Counted from the stretch's first letter, positions 8,103 through 18,617 are shown. The stretch is 40,734 nt of DNA from Odoribacter laneus YIT 12061 (GCF_000243215.1 NZ_JH594596.1:1608058-1648791), one strand, 5' to 3'. Translations and numbers: made by a program. The notes: generated by a model from the sequence alone, not told the origin.

Positions 8103-9323
8103 TTATTCATAGCGTATAGCTTCTATCGGATCTAAATTGGAAGCTTTCTGAGCCGGATACCAACCGAAAAATATTCCCGTAACCGTACAAACAACAAAAG
8201 AGAGAATAACCGAATACAACTGTACGTAAACGGGCCAACCGGCCATCATTTTCACCATCCAGGAAGCCCCCATACCCAAAATCACCCCGATAATTCCTCC
8301 TGTCACGCTGATCATAATCGCTTCTATCAGAAACTGGGCCAAAATATCCCGCCCTTTCGCACCGATAGACATTCGTAAACCGATTTCCCGGGTTCGTTCC
8401 GTGACCGAAACATACATGATGTTCATAATTCCAATTCCCCCGACCAGTAATGATATCCCGGCAATACAAGCCAATAGCATCGTCATCATATCGGTTGTAG
8501 AATTCATCATCGTACTCAATTCTTGTTGGGAACGAATGTTAAAATCATCATCGTCCACGTCCTTCAGTTTATGATTACGACGCAAAATACTCGAAATTTC
8601 TGCTTCAGCATCCTCCGTTTTTTCCTCTGTTAAAGCCGAACAGAAGATACTTTGTAAATGAGTGATAGCCAACACCCTTTTTTGTATGGTCGTATAAGGA
8701 GCAAGCATCAGGTCGTCCTGATCCATTCCCATTGTATTGTATCCCTTCGAGGCCAGCACCCCAATAATGCGGAAAGGTATCTTACCGAAGCGGATAATTT
8801 TCACTACCGGCTCTTCCCCATTCGTAAACAGATTGTCTACAATCGTCTTTCCAATCACACAGACTTTGGCAGAACTCAAAATATCCTGTTCAGAAAACAT
8901 TTCGCCTTCGGCTACAGAATATTTCCGGATTTCCAGATAGTCCGGATTCACCCCATACATAGTTGTAGGATAATTGTTAGCTCCGTAAATGGTTTGTCCG
9001 CCACTACTTACGGAAGGAGAACAGGCGGATACATAACCGGCTTCATTTACAATGGAATAATAATCTTCCAATTTTAAACTCTGCATATCGGCAGCATCCA
9101 AACGGACTCCTCCACGCATATCGGCCCCCGGATGAATCATAATCATATTGGATCCCATCTCTGCAATCTGGGCACGTATACTCCGTTTGGATCCCTGTCC
9201 GATAGCTAGCATTGTAATTACGGAAGCCACCCCGATAATAATTCCCAGCATGGTCAGGAATCCCCGCATCTTATTATTTCCCAAAGCCCGTAAAGCTATT
9301 CTGAATAAATTCGTAAAGTTCAT
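8103..9323 (-). CDS. MacB-like ABC transporter permease
   Basis: This is the inner-membrane permease of a MacAB-type tripartite exporter, 406 residues long. It has the MacB topology: a first helix around 22-44 (RGFLTMLGIIIGVASVITML), a large periplasmic MacB_PCD domain (about 45-275), and three C-terminal helices of the FtsX family (LLACIAGISLLVGGIGIMNI with the VTERTREIGLRMSIGA loop, then two more). Unlike E. coli MacB, the ATPase is not fused but encoded by the preceding gene 58 nt upstream. Such exporters move substrates from the periplasm or outer leaflet through a TolC-type channel and do not transport across the inner membrane. The substrate (antibiotic, peptide or lipid) cannot be told from the sequence. 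Confidence 0.93.
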   Translation of the reverse strand: MNFTNLFRIALRALGNNKMRGFLTMLGIIIGVASVITMLAIGQGSKRSIRAQIAEMGSNMIMIHPGADMRGGVRLDAADMQSLKLEDYYSIVNEAGYVSACSPSVSSGGQTIYGANNYPTTMYGVNPDYLEIRKYSVAEGEMFSEQDILSSAKVCVIGKTIVDNLFTNGEEPVVKIIRFGKIPFRIIGVLASKGYNTMGMDQDDLMLAPYTTIQKRVLAITHLQSIFCSALTEEKTEDAEAEISSILRRNHKLKDVDDDDFNIRSQQELSTMMNSTTDMMTMLLACIAGISLLVGGIGIMNIMYVSVTERTREIGLRMSIGAKGRDILAQFLIEAIMISVTGGIIGVILGMGASWMVKMMAGWPVYVQLYSVILSFVVCTVTGIFFGWYPAQKASNLDPIEAIRYE

Positions 9324-9381
9324 TCTTTTTCATTTTAAATTTGAGCCGAGGAAATAGTCCATAAAGTTTTTGACATTTCCT

Positions 9382-10122
9382 TTAATCTTCTGTTTTCGGC
9401 ATAGCTGCCAAGGCTTCTTTTACAGAAGCAATCTTTTTATTTTCCGTATCCTGTATCACTCTCCCATCTTTTAGGACAATCGTACGACTGCTATAGGCGG
9501 AGAGTTCAGGATTATGCGTCACAAATACAATGGTTCGTCCCCGGGCATGCAAATCCTGAAACAAGCTCAGTATCTCAAAAGAAGTCCGGGTATCCAGGTT
9601 TCCCGTAGCCTCATCAGCCAATATCAGCACCGGATCGTTTACCAATGCCCGGGCAATGGCTACCCGCTGTTGCTGTCCTCCGGACATCTGATTCGATTTA
9701 TGATAAAGCCGATCGTGCAATCCAACCGCCTCCAAGGCCGCTACTGCCCGACGCTCTCTCTCCTTGGCCGATATAGCCGGGTTATACATCAATGGCAATT
9801 CTACATTCTCTATCGAGGTTGTCTTAGGCAATAAATTATAAGACTGAAATACAAACCCGATCTTATGATTCCTCAGTTCCGCCCGTTCATTTTTTCCCAT
9901 TTGCCGCACCGAATAACCATCCAACCGGTATTCCCCTGAGCTCGGAGTATCTAAACACCCTAAAATATTCAAAAGAGTCGATTTTCCGGACCCGCTGGTT
10001 CCCATAATGGTGACGAACTCCCCGGGCCGGATGACAAACGACACCTCCCTTAAAGCATGTACCGTCTCATTTCCGACCAGAAAATTCCGTTTTATATCTT
10101 TTAATTCAATAATTGCATTCAT
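9382..10122 (-). CDS. ABC transporter ATPase (LolD/MacB type)
   Basis: This 246-residue cytoplasmic ATPase powers the permease encoded next to it. All catalytic motifs are present: Walker [10 protein letters not shown] (41-49), Q-loop Q93 in VFQSYNL, signature SGGQQQR (147-153), Walker [10 protein letters not shown] (165-173, with E171) and the H-loop H203 in VTHN. The length and the family-typical [18 protein letters not shown] region place it with the LolD/MacB/FtsE-type type VII group. It starts 28 nt after the adaptor gene stop and ends 58 nt before the permease gene, in the order adaptor, ATPase, permease. Confidence 0.94.
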   Translation of the reverse strand: MNAIIELKDIKRNFLVGNETVHALREVSFVIRPGEFVTIMGTSGSGKSTLLNILGCLDTPSSGEYRLDGYSVRQMGKNERAELRNHKIGFVFQSYNLLPKTTSIENVELPLMYNPAISAKERERRAVAALEAVGLHDRLYHKSNQMSGGQQQRVAIARALVNDPVLILADEATGNLDTRTSFEILSLFQDLHARGRTIVFVTHNPELSAYSSRTIVLKDGRVIQDTENKKIASVKEALAAMPKTED

Positions 10123-10150
10123 TATCCGAAAACATTTAAGCCCGCAAATT

Positions 10151-11365
10151 CTAATTTTTTGTTTTATTATTTTTCTTCTGTCCGGGAGGCTTCGGCATAA
10201 AAGGACTCATTTCTCCTTCTCCGGAAGCAGGTTGCCCGATTGTCTTTTTTCCAACAGCTACCATCTCTACTACCACTTCCTCATTTTCTCCTACTCCCTC
10301 CAGTATTTCAACCTGAGAATTAACGGTCGTCCCGACACTCACTTCTTTTTCCTGCAAAACTAAATCTTCCTTTACCCATACGGTCTTTTGCAAAGCTGTA
10401 TTCTCTCTATTCAAGGGATATAATCGGTATCCGTTTGCCTGTGCCACTTGTTCATCTGGTACGAATTTCAACGCTTTTGCAGGAATCACCGGGACATCTT
10501 CTTTTTCCAAAGTATAAATAGATACTGTAGCAGTTAGTCCCGGTTTTAGTTTCAAATCAGGATTCGGCGCACTGATCACCACCTCGTAAGTCACCACATT
10601 CGACTCCACAGTAGCTTCCAACCGGACCTGCGTCACTCTTCCTTTAAATACATCATTGGGATATGCATCCACAGAAAAAGTCACCCGCTGTCCTTCTTCC
10701 ACCTGCCCGATATCGGCCTCATCCACGTCAGCAACGACCTGCATTTCGGTCAGATCTTTAGCTATCGTAAACAAAGTAGGAGTTTCAAAACCGGCCGCTA
10801 CCGTCTGACCTTCCTCTACTTCCCGGCTGATCACAACCCCGTCTATCGGACTGGTAATCACAGCATAACCCAGATTTCGTTGAACTTTTACAATATCTGC
10901 CCTCGATTTTTCATAAGAACTTTTAGCTTTTTCATAATCGTAAGTAGCTGTCTCATAATCACTGTCACTGATAAGCTTTTTCTCAAACAATACCTTTTTA
11001 CGGGCATAATTTTTCTGTTGATAGTCGTATTCTGCCTTGGCATTTGCCAACACAGCTTCCTGCGATTCCAGTTCCGCCTGCAAGGTTACTTTATCCATTT
11101 CTGCTATCAACTGTCCCTTCTTAACCACACTGTTATAGTCCACATATATCCTATCGATAATACCGGATACCTGCGTACCGACATCCACTTTTGTCACCGG
11201 TTCTACGGTACCTGTCGCCGACACCATATTTGACATAGAACCGCGCATTACTTTTACCGTTTCCCAGCCTATCTTTTCCTTTCCGGAAGCTCCCAGAAAA
11301 AAATAGCCGCACAATCCCAAAACGAGCATAATTCCTCCGATTGTTACCAGTTTACTCTTTTTCAT
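10151..11365 (-). CDS. MacA-like periplasmic adaptor (membrane fusion protein)
   Basis: This adaptor of 404 residues connects the inner-membrane ABC permease to the outer-membrane channel. An N-terminal signal anchor (about 8-27) is followed by a beta-barrel/lipoyl segment (VSATGTVEPVTKVDVGTQVSG), a coiled-coil hairpin (about 100-165, rich in K, E and A), the second lipoyl half (AVITSPIDGVVISREVEEGQ) and beta-barrel domains. The C-terminus is proline- and lysine-rich. The hydrophobic anchor lacks a lipobox, so it is probably membrane-anchored. It lies 18 nt after the TolC-like gene and 28 nt before the ATPase gene. Confidence 0.94.
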   Translation of the reverse strand: MKKSKLVTIGGIMLVLGLCGYFFLGASGKEKIGWETVKVMRGSMSNMVSATGTVEPVTKVDVGTQVSGIIDRIYVDYNSVVKKGQLIAEMDKVTLQAELESQEAVLANAKAEYDYQQKNYARKKVLFEKKLISDSDYETATYDYEKAKSSYEKSRADIVKVQRNLGYAVITSPIDGVVISREVEEGQTVAAGFETPTLFTIAKDLTEMQVVADVDEADIGQVEEGQRVTFSVDAYPNDVFKGRVTQVRLEATVESNVVTYEVVISAPNPDLKLKPGLTATVSIYTLEKEDVPVIPAKALKFVPDEQVAQANGYRLYPLNRENTALQKTVWVKEDLVLQEKEVSVGTTVNSQVEILEGVGENEEVVVEMVAVGKKTIGQPASGEGEMSPFMPKPPGQKKNNKTKN

Positions 11366-11383
11366 TTTATATCGATTTAAATT

Positions 11384-12715
11384 TTACCTGTATGATTCTG
11401 TCTGCATGCCCAACTGAATTCCTTTTCCCTGATAAAAATTCAGCAACTGCTGACTTAAAATAGCCATATACTTAGCCTGAATAATTTCTTGTTGAGCAAT
11501 CAGTAAGTTATTCTTCTCGGTCAGCATTTCCAAGGTATTTTTCATCCCCAGATTAAACTGTTCCTGTACCAATGCAAAACTCTGCCGGGCCGCGTTCATA
11601 CTTTCCATAGCCGAGCGATAACGGTCCTGAGAAGAAACAGCATCTAGATAAACGGTTTCCACCGTTTTCAATAAATCTTTTTGCATATTCAGGTATTCTA
11701 AATCCGCATTTTCCACTTTCAAACGGGCAATTTTTACCGCAGATTTATTTTTCCGGTTACTATAAATCGGAACACTTAGTGTCAACCCAATACTTTCGTT
11801 AAAATTATTTTTCATCTGCCTTGAAAAAGAATAATCCGATCCGGAACTATGAGTGCTACCGATTCCTGCCGTCAGGTCTAAGGAAGGCAGATAACCCGAA
11901 CGCGCAACAGCTACGTCATACTCGGCAGAATTTACGGCCAATTGGCTACTCTTAATTTCCGGCATAAAATCAAGCGCTGCCGCATAAACAACTTCTTTAG
12001 ATGGTAATCGTTGCAAGACATCACTTTCCTGGATTGCCGGAACATTCAATTCCACAACCGCAGAAATGTCCAATTCCAATAATTGCTTGAGTTCCAACTT
12101 TTTCTCCTCTAAAGTTGCCTGAGCTACCACCAATTGGTATTTATCAGCACTGTACTGGGATATCAATTGAGCTAAATCACTTTGAGCTATATCCCCAGCC
12201 GCATATAATTCACGGGCTCTGTCGCATTGTGCCGCTGAAATCTCCACCGTTTTTTTATTAATTTCCACAGCTTCAGCAGCATACAAAACCTGCAAATAGC
12301 TTTCTGTAATAGCGATTTCAATATTATTTTCAGCTTCCTGTATATATAATTCCTGAATTTTATCCTGTAATTGCTGTTGCTTTAGGTTTAAACGCAGCTC
12401 TCCTCCCCGATATAGGCTCATCGAAGAACTGAAACCGTAAGTGCCCGTATAGCTATTTTTATCGGTATCTATGGTCTTGGGGTGATTTACTAAATTCTGA
12501 CCGGAAGAAAAAGCCAGAGAAGGAAAAAGCTGCGCCCGGGTTTGTAAGGTATTCTCTTTGCTTTCTTCTAAAGCGATTTTACTTTTTTTGACCTGAATAT
12601 TCTGATCTAACGCATAATCAATGCAATCTTGTAAACTCCACAATTTCTCCTGAGCACTTCCCGGCAAAGTCGTACAGAGAGAGAAAAGTAGAACCGAAAT
12701 CATCATCCCTTTCAT
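11384..12715 (-). CDS. TolC-family outer membrane efflux protein
   Basis: This is the outer-membrane and periplasmic channel of the tripartite exporter, 443 residues long. It has a cleavable signal peptide (MKGMMISVLLFSL ... GSA, cleavage near residue 21) and then the OEP-family start WSLQDCIDYALDQNIQVKKSK. The rest shows the two long alternating alpha-helical repeats typical of TolC (for example NAEYDVAVARSGYLPSLDLTAG). It is the first gene of the operon, with a good promoter about 65 nt upstream. A start a few codons in (second or third Met) is possible. Confidence 0.93.
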   Translation of the reverse strand: MKGMMISVLLFSLCTTLPGSAQEKLWSLQDCIDYALDQNIQVKKSKIALEESKENTLQTRAQLFPSLAFSSGQNLVNHPKTIDTDKNSYTGTYGFSSSMSLYRGGELRLNLKQQQLQDKIQELYIQEAENNIEIAITESYLQVLYAAEAVEINKKTVEISAAQCDRARELYAAGDIAQSDLAQLISQYSADKYQLVVAQATLEEKKLELKQLLELDISAVVELNVPAIQESDVLQRLPSKEVVYAAALDFMPEIKSSQLAVNSAEYDVAVARSGYLPSLDLTAGIGSTHSSGSDYSFSRQMKNNFNESIGLTLSVPIYSNRKNKSAVKIARLKVENADLEYLNMQKDLLKTVETVYLDAVSSQDRYRSAMESMNAARQSFALVQEQFNLGMKNTLEMLTEKNNLLIAQQEIIQAKYMAILSQQLLNFYQGKGIQLGMQTESYR

Positions 12716-12777
12716 AATTTTTTAGTTTAAGTTTGTGTTCCCTCTTTTAAGCTGACTCTAGGAACATTTTACACAAA

Positions 12778-12809
12778 CAAAAGTAAAGGATGTATTTTTC
12801 GGAGACAAT
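12778..12809 (-). promoter_or_regulatory. Promoter of the tolC-macA-ABC-kinase-regulator operon
   Basis: On the minus strand ATTG (12806-12809), a 20-nt spacer and TACTTTTG (12778-12785) fit the Bacteroidota consensus. The start of transcription is predicted near 12771, leaving a leader of about 55 nt. Confidence 0.6.
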
Positions 12810-12883
12810 TTTATTAGACATACCCTTCCTTTCCGTCGACTAATCCACAGTTTATATCGATAAACGCAAAGAGATAGCCCAGA

Positions 12884-12913
12884 GGGACGGACCTTTTCTG
12901 CGAAAAGCAGAAA
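12884..12913. repeat. GGACGGACC motif with adjoining hairpin
   Basis: GGGACGGACC (12884-12893) is followed by a 7-bp hairpin with a GAAAA loop (12895-12901 with 12907-12913, TTTCTGC/GCAGAAA). The same GGACGGACC core occurs inverted at 39230-39238 and twice in the tandem repeat at the right edge. It lies between the atp terminator and the efflux operon promoter. Confidence 0.45.
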
Positions 12914-12960
12914 TCACTTAAAACTCAATTATTATCCAGGTTTCTTAGAAATAAAATTAA

Positions 12961-12996
12961 AAAAATTACACATTAGGGCACGTCCCTAATGTGTAA
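12961..12996 (-). terminator. Terminator of the ATP synthase operon
   Basis: A perfect 13-bp stem (12966-12978 with 12984-12996, ACACATTAGGG/CCCTAATGTGT) with a 5-nt loop is followed on the minus strand by a run of Ts. It begins 49 nt past the atpG stop. No T run follows on the plus strand, so it works in one direction. Confidence 0.9.
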
Positions 12997-13045
12997 AAGA
13001 AGAATTTTAAGAATGTATTTCTCTTAAACGAACGGAATCCGGCTT

Positions 13046-13930
13046 TTATTCCTGTACACTTCCACCGGCCATGTCCAGCAATTCTGTCGTAATTCCTTGC
13101 TGACGTAGCTTATTATATTCTAACTGTAGGCTACCCAGTAATTTATAGGCGTTATCGCTTGCCATTTGCATCGCCACAATCCGGATAGCCTGTTCCGAAG
13201 TCTGATTTTCCAATAGCACTTTATAAAACAAGGTCCGGATCATCAAAGGATAAAGGGTTTCGAAAATTTCCCGGCAACCGGGTTCATAAATATACATCCG
13301 CGGTTTCTCCAAATGGTCAGGCCCAGCCTGTTCATCTTGTTTACGAGGACTCAAGGGCAGCAATTGCAAGCGTTCCACAGTCTGGGACCCCATACTTTTA
13401 AAATGAGTATAAATCACTTCTGCCCGGTCGATTTCTCCCCTTTGAAAACGGGTAATCAATTCATCCGACAAAGCTTTCACTCCTTCTGCATACCGGCCCG
13501 TAACAAACGAATCCGGTATGTCTTTTAGCCCGATATTTCGCATCCTCCGGACATCTCCGATAATTTTTTTCCCTACCGGATAAACCTCCGGTTGCTCCAC
13601 ACCCTGCGTCCGATATTCTTCTACCGCCTGAACCAGTTTTTTATATAAATTAAGATTAAAAGCCCCGCACAAACCTTCATCCGATCCCAAAATCACTATT
13701 GCCACCTGTCGTACTTCCCGCTCCTGACGCAAAGGAGAAACAAAATCACAATCTCTTTCATTCACATGATTCAATATCGACCGCAACTGTTCTTCATAAG
13801 GCATAGCCCGGCTCAACGCTATCTCCGCCTTCCGCAAACGGGCAGATGAAATCATCTTCATCGCTCCGGTAATTTTTTGAGAAGATTGGACGGAACTAAT
13901 CCTCCGCTTCAGTTCACGCATGGTTGCCAT
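13046..13930 (-). CDS. atpG: ATP synthase F1 gamma subunit
   Basis: This is the central rotor stalk of F1, 294 residues long. The N-terminal helix (MRELKRRISSVQSSQKITGAMKMISSARLRKA) and the C-terminal helix (QMASDNAYKLLGSLQLEYNKLRQQGITTELLDMAGG) are the coiled-coil shaft that turns inside the alpha3beta3 ring. It is the last gene of the operon, followed by a strong terminator. The 184-nt gap to atpA is the longest in the operon; I see no promoter or gene in it. The start could be the first Met or the one three codons in. Confidence 0.96.
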   Translation of the reverse strand: MATMRELKRRISSVQSSQKITGAMKMISSARLRKAEIALSRAMPYEEQLRSILNHVNERDCDFVSPLRQEREVRQVAIVILGSDEGLCGAFNLNLYKKLVQAVEEYRTQGVEQPEVYPVGKKIIGDVRRMRNIGLKDIPDSFVTGRYAEGVKALSDELITRFQRGEIDRAEVIYTHFKSMGSQTVERLQLLPLSPRKQDEQAGPDHLEKPRMYIYEPGCREIFETLYPLMIRTLFYKVLLENQTSEQAIRIVAMQMASDNAYKLLGSLQLEYNKLRQQGITTELLDMAGGSVQE

Positions 13931-14114
13931 AAATATTCCTTTTTATTCTTCCTTTACCAAAAGAAATTTATTTCTCTTTATTACACGTATTAATTTTGTT
14001 TCATCCTCGCCAATACCTCTATCGGAAACCCGCTAACAAATGAACTTTTAAATCGTCTCCCCTATCCTTTTCGTTGCCGCCCTCATCCCCCTCCGATTCC
14101 GGTTTTGCAAATAA

Positions 14115-15692
14115 CTATATTTTAAAACGTTCAGCCACCTCTGCTGCTACAGCAGTCATCAGTTCTTCCGCTTTTTCATCCAATATACCTGCCTTCAATC
14201 GGTCCAACACTTCTTTCCGGTAACGGGCATTTAACAACTCCAAGTATAATTTTTCGAAATCCGACACATGGTGCAGAGGCACGTCTTTCAATAAGCCCTG
14301 CGTACCACAATAAATAACGGCGACTTCTTCTTCCACAGGCATAGGAGCATACTGGGGCTGTATGAGTAATCTCGCATTTTTACGTCCCTTATCGATCACC
14401 ATAGCTGTCACCGCATCCGTATCTCCTCCGAACTTAGAAAACGCTTCCAATTCACGGTATTGCGCCTGATCAATTTTTAATGTTCCGGCTATTTTTTTCA
14501 TCGATTTTAACTGAGCATTTCCACCGACACGGGAGACGGATATGCCGACATTAATAGCCGGCCGGGCACCCTCATTAAACAATGCCGTATCCAAAAAAAT
14601 CTGTCCGTCGGTAATGGAGATAACGTTAGTCGGAATATAAGCAGAGACATCCCCGGCCTGCGTTTCAATAATCGGTAAAGCCGTTAGGGAACCGCCACCC
14701 TTTATCAAAGGCCTGAGCACCTCCGGCAAATCATTCATCTGTGCAGCCACTTCATCACTGGAAATAATACGGGCCGCCCTTTCCAACAAACGGGAATGCA
14801 GGTAAAATATGTCTCCCGGATAAGCTTCCCTCCCGGAAGGACGCCTCAGAATCAGGGAAATTTCCCGATAAGCCACAGCTTGCTTGGAAAGATCGTCGTA
14901 TACCACCAGGGCGTCGCGTCCGCTATCCCGGAAATATTCTCCGACAGCAGCTCCCGCAAAAGGAGCATAATAACGCATCGCTGCCGAATCCGAAGCGTTG
15001 GCTGCAACAATAATACAGTATTCCAAAGCCCCCTTTTCCCGCAAGGTATTCACCAAAGTAGCTACAGACGAAGCCTTTTGACCAATGGCCACATAAATAC
15101 AATAAACCGGTTTCCCTTTCTGAAAATTTTCCCTTTGGTTGAGTATGGTATCGACAGCAATTGCCGTTTTTCCGGTCTGCCGGTCTCCGATAATCAACTC
15201 CCGCTGTCCCCTGCCTATCGGCACCATCGAATCGACAGCTTTAATTCCGGTTTGTAACGGCTCCTTTACCGGTTGACGGAAAATAACCCCCGGCGCTTTC
15301 CGCTCCAAAGGAAGTTCAAGCGTATCCCCCTCAATCGGTCCCGCCCCGTCGATAGGATCTCCCAAAGTGTTGACGACCCGTCCCAATAAACCTTCCCCGA
15401 CTTTGATGGAAGCAATATGCCCCGTCCGTTTTACCGTAAAATTTTCTTTTACCCGGTCGCCTGCATTCATCAAAATAACCCCTACATTATCCTGTTCCAG
15501 GTTCATCGCCACACCTCTCACTCCATTTTCAAACTCAACCAACTCACTTGAACGTACATTATCCAATCCAAATACATGAGCCACTCCATCCCCGACTTCC
15601 AAAACGGTTCCGACTTCCTCAAAAACCGTCTTTGTATCTATTCCTTTAAGCTGCATTTCGAGTATATCCGAAACTTCATCCACTTTACTCAT
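14115..15692 (-). CDS. atpA: ATP synthase F1 alpha subunit
   Basis: This is the non-catalytic nucleotide-binding subunit of F1, 525 residues long. The Walker A motif GDRQTGKTA is at 169-177. [32 protein letters not shown] is the alpha-type core, with the conserved arginine (arginine finger) in the later SVSRVGG block. The N-terminal extension interacts with the delta subunit. It lies 66 nt downstream of atpH. Confidence 0.98.
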   Translation of the reverse strand: MSKVDEVSDILEMQLKGIDTKTVFEEVGTVLEVGDGVAHVFGLDNVRSSELVEFENGVRGVAMNLEQDNVGVILMNAGDRVKENFTVKRTGHIASIKVGEGLLGRVVNTLGDPIDGAGPIEGDTLELPLERKAPGVIFRQPVKEPLQTGIKAVDSMVPIGRGQRELIIGDRQTGKTAIAVDTILNQRENFQKGKPVYCIYVAIGQKASSVATLVNTLREKGALEYCIIVAANASDSAAMRYYAPFAGAAVGEYFRDSGRDALVVYDDLSKQAVAYREISLILRRPSGREAYPGDIFYLHSRLLERAARIISSDEVAAQMNDLPEVLRPLIKGGGSLTALPIIETQAGDVSAYIPTNVISITDGQIFLDTALFNEGARPAINVGISVSRVGGNAQLKSMKKIAGTLKIDQAQYRELEAFSKFGGDTDAVTAMVIDKGRKNARLLIQPQYAPMPVEEEVAVIYCGTQGLLKDVPLHHVSDFEKLYLELLNARYRKEVLDRLKAGILDEKAEELMTAVAAEVAERFKI

Positions 15693-15758
15693 AACATTTT
15701 TTTTTAATTCGCTTACCTAACTTTTCACTCCCGAACATTTCTCCCCTTCCGCCCGTTC

Positions 15759-16298
15759 TTACACGTTCAACAATGCAGAACGAATCTGTTTCAATTCTTT
15801 CCTCACAGAAGCATCCAATTGCTCCGAACCGATTTTTAAAATAAAACCACCGATGATCTGAGGATCTATGGAGCTGGAAAATTCCACCTGCCGGGAAGTA
15901 TGTTCAGTCACCAACTTCTGAATTTTCTCCATTACGGCCGGTGCCAATTCCTGTGCCGTAATAATATTGACCCGGATAATACCGTTTGCCTTGCGATAAA
16001 TATCCTCATAAATAAAAGCAATCGTCCGCAGATAACTTTCCCGGTGGTTTTTGATCAATAACCGTATAGCCCGTATATAAGCCTCTCCCGGCTCAATACC
16101 GATAGCCGTAGAAAGCAACAATTCTTTGTCCCGGGGAGACAGGACAGGATTTAATAAAGCTTTTTGCAGATCCGGATAAGCTTCGTAATTCTCCAGAAAC
16201 AACTTCATCTTCTCATAGACCAGTTCTTCTACTCCCAATTCCTTCGCATACCGGAATAAAGCTTTAGCATACCGCTGTGAGATCAAACCCTCGTTCAT
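15759..16298 (-). CDS. atpH: ATP synthase F1 delta subunit
   Basis: This peripheral-stalk subunit of 179 residues (OSCP homologue) joins F1 alpha to the b subunit. The N-terminal helical bundle begins ISQRYAKALFRYAKELG, and the C-terminal signature IDPQIIGGFILKIGSEQLDASVRKEL is typical. It lies between atpF and atpA, as in other Bacteroidota. Confidence 0.96.
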   Translation of the reverse strand: MNEGLISQRYAKALFRYAKELGVEELVYEKMKLFLENYEAYPDLQKALLNPVLSPRDKELLLSTAIGIEPGEAYIRAIRLLIKNHRESYLRTIAFIYEDIYRKANGIIRVNIITAQELAPAVMEKIQKLVTEHTSRQVEFSSSIDPQIIGGFILKIGSEQLDASVRKELKQIRSALLNV

Positions 16299-16375
16299 GT
16301 TTTACCCTTTATACTAAAATTTACGGTCCGCTCTTTCCGAAGTTACCGAAAGAAAACGTAAATTATTTATTTTCA

Positions 16376-16873
16376 TCAATTCTTATTTTCCAGTTCATTC
16401 AGAAATTTTTCCACCATTTCTTCCTGAGCTTTGTTTCCGGATAAATCTTCCCGGATCACTTTCCCGGCAATTTCCAGAGACAATTTACTTACCCTCCGTC
16501 GCATCTGTACTTCCGCCTCTTTTTTGGTCTGCTCAGCAGCTAAACGAGCGGCTTCCAGTACTTTTTGAGCTTCCTGCGAGGCCGCCTTCCTAGCCTCTCT
16601 TACAATACTCTCCTTCAAACGCTGAGCTTCCTGTACGATCTCCAACTGACGACGCTGAGCTTCTGCATACAGAGCCTGAGCATCTTTTTCTGCCTGTTTC
16701 TTTTTTTCTACCGCCTCCTGAGCATATTGTACCCCCTTGTCGATAAAATCTGCCCTTTCCTCCACACTCTTGAGGATCATCGGCCAGGCAAACTTTGCCA
16801 ATATTCCCAAAAGAATCAGGAAAACAACCAACATCCAGAATACCAGCCCGAATTCCGGCTCAAATAATGCCAT
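16376..16873 (-). CDS. atpF: ATP synthase Fo b subunit
   Basis: This is the peripheral stator, 165 residues long. It has one N-terminal transmembrane helix (about 8-28, FGLVFWMLVVFLILLGILAK) followed by a long, highly charged right-handed coiled coil rich in A, E, K and R. The tail KVIREDLSGNKAQEEMVEKFL is the delta-binding end. A single atpF is present; there is no b-prime gene. Confidence 0.96.
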   Translation of the reverse strand: MALFEPEFGLVFWMLVVFLILLGILAKFAWPMILKSVEERADFIDKGVQYAQEAVEKKKQAEKDAQALYAEAQRRQLEIVQEAQRLKESIVREARKAASQEAQKVLEAARLAAEQTKKEAEVQMRRRVSKLSLEIAGKVIREDLSGNKAQEEMVEKFLNELENKN

Positions 16874-16930
16874 AACTTCATTTTTTATTGGGAAGAAAAC
16901 GGTAAACAGCCTTCTTACCCGAATTACCTC

Positions 16931-17236
<306 letters not shown>

Positions 17237-18292
17237 CTAGGAAGCGGATTTACTTCCCACCCTTGCCAAACTAATAAATATAGTCGACAACATCATAAAC
17301 ACATACGCCTGTATAAAACAAATCAAAAAATCAATCACATTCATAAATACGGCAAATAAAACAGCAATCACGGTCGACCCGGCAGTAGCCGCTGCCCCCA
17401 AAGCCCCGAATACAAATATCAGCGCAATCAGTACTAAGGTAATCAAATGTCCGGCCATCATATTTGCAAACAAACGGATCATCAAAGCGATAGGTTTGGT
17501 AAAGACGCCGAAAATCTCTATCAAAGGCAATATCGGCAAGGGGAATTTCAACCATCCCGGCACATCCGGCCATACCGTTTCCTTCCAATACTTTTTTGTT
17601 CCGGATACATTTACCACAACAAAGGTACATACGGCTAAAACCAGTGTAACAGATATATTTCCCATCACATTTGCCCCTCCCGGGAAAACGACAATCATTC
17701 CCAGCCAATTGGAAAACAGGATAAAGAAAAACAACGTCAGCAAATAAGGAGCAAACCGCTTCGCCTCCCCACCTAACACAGGCACTATCACTTCCCCGTA
17801 AACCATATCGATTATCATCTCCACAACGCCTAAACCCCGCCGGGGTGCCAACAGAGGATTCCGCCTGTACCACCGTTTCAAAGGAAAAAGTACGAACATA
17901 ACAACAACAGCCGTAATGAACAACGCCAACACATTTTTCGTCACCGACACATCCAACGGCCTGTATTCTTCTCCATTCTTCTCTCCTACTATTTTACCAG
18001 CATACTTTCCACTGGAAGCAATATAAAACCCTTCGTATGCCTTTCCTTCCCGTAAACGAGAAGAGCTGAAAACAGACCACCCTCGTTGCCCATGCAAAAT
18101 AACCGGCAAAGGAATCTCCAGAAGCTTCCCATGAGGCAATACTATACTCCAGCCATACTCATCTCCCAAATGACTGAAAATAGCCTCTTTCGGATTAAAC
18201 CTCCCTTCCTCCTTTCCCTCCTCTGCCGCAAAAACTTCTGCGGTGAACAGGAAAACGAACAAAGTGGATAAACATATAATTATTTTCTTCAT
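17237..18292 (-). CDS. atpB: ATP synthase Fo a subunit with extended periplasmic N-terminus
   Basis: This is the stator proton channel, about 351 residues against roughly 270 in E. coli. A signal-peptide-like start (MKKIIICLSTLFVFLFTAEVFAA) and a periplasmic region of some 100 residues precede the first channel helix, as in other Bacteroidota. The essential arginine lies in ALMIRLFANMMAGHL. Later helices end in FIQAYVFMMLSTIFISLA. Two ATGs are possible; 18292 gives MKKIII and 18301 adds three residues. No atpI-like gene lies between atpC and atpB. Confidence 0.95.
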   Translation of the reverse strand: MKKIIICLSTLFVFLFTAEVFAAEEGKEEGRFNPKEAIFSHLGDEYGWSIVLPHGKLLEIPLPVILHGQRGWSVFSSSRLREGKAYEGFYIASSGKYAGKIVGEKNGEEYRPLDVSVTKNVLALFITAVVVMFVLFPLKRWYRRNPLLAPRRGLGVVEMIIDMVYGEVIVPVLGGEAKRFAPYLLTLFFFILFSNWLGMIVVFPGGANVMGNISVTLVLAVCTFVVVNVSGTKKYWKETVWPDVPGWLKFPLPILPLIEIFGVFTKPIALMIRLFANMMAGHLITLVLIALIFVFGALGAAATAGSTVIAVLFAVFMNVIDFLICFIQAYVFMMLSTIFISLARVGSKSAS

Positions 18293-18361
18293 ATACAACA
18301 TTTTGAGTAAACAAACCCATCTTTCTCCTGCTCCCTCAAAACCACATCCTTTCTTTTACAC

Positions 18362-18595
18362 TCAATTTAAACATACGGCAATCTGATTGTCCCTCACTTC
18401 CACAATTCCCCCCTCTACCGCAATCTTTACCTCCTTGCCTTCGGCCACATACACAATTTCTCCCCGTAATAAGGTCGAAATCAAGGGTGCATGATTCTCC
18501 AATACAGTAAAAGGACCACAGCTTCCCGGCAAAGTCACCCGGTCGACCGCCCCGTCAAAAAGAATTTTCTCTGTGGATATAACCCTCAGTATCAT
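18362..18595 (-). CDS. atpC: ATP synthase F1 epsilon subunit, short form
   Basis: The 77 residues cover only the N-terminal beta-sandwich domain (LRVISTEKILFDGAVDRVTLPG ... VEGGIVEVRDNQIAVCL) that attaches to gamma and the c ring. The C-terminal helical hairpin, which in the usual 130-140-residue epsilon inhibits ATP hydrolysis, is missing. This short form is known in Bacteroidota, so it is not a truncation by mutation; the stop is followed directly by an intergenic gap. The start is 22 nt after atpD. Confidence 0.94.
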   Translation of the reverse strand: MILRVISTEKILFDGAVDRVTLPGSCGPFTVLENHAPLISTLLRGEIVYVAEGKEVKIAVEGGIVEVRDNQIAVCLN

Positions 18596-18617
18596 AATTT
18601 CTAAGTATTGCTTCTAT

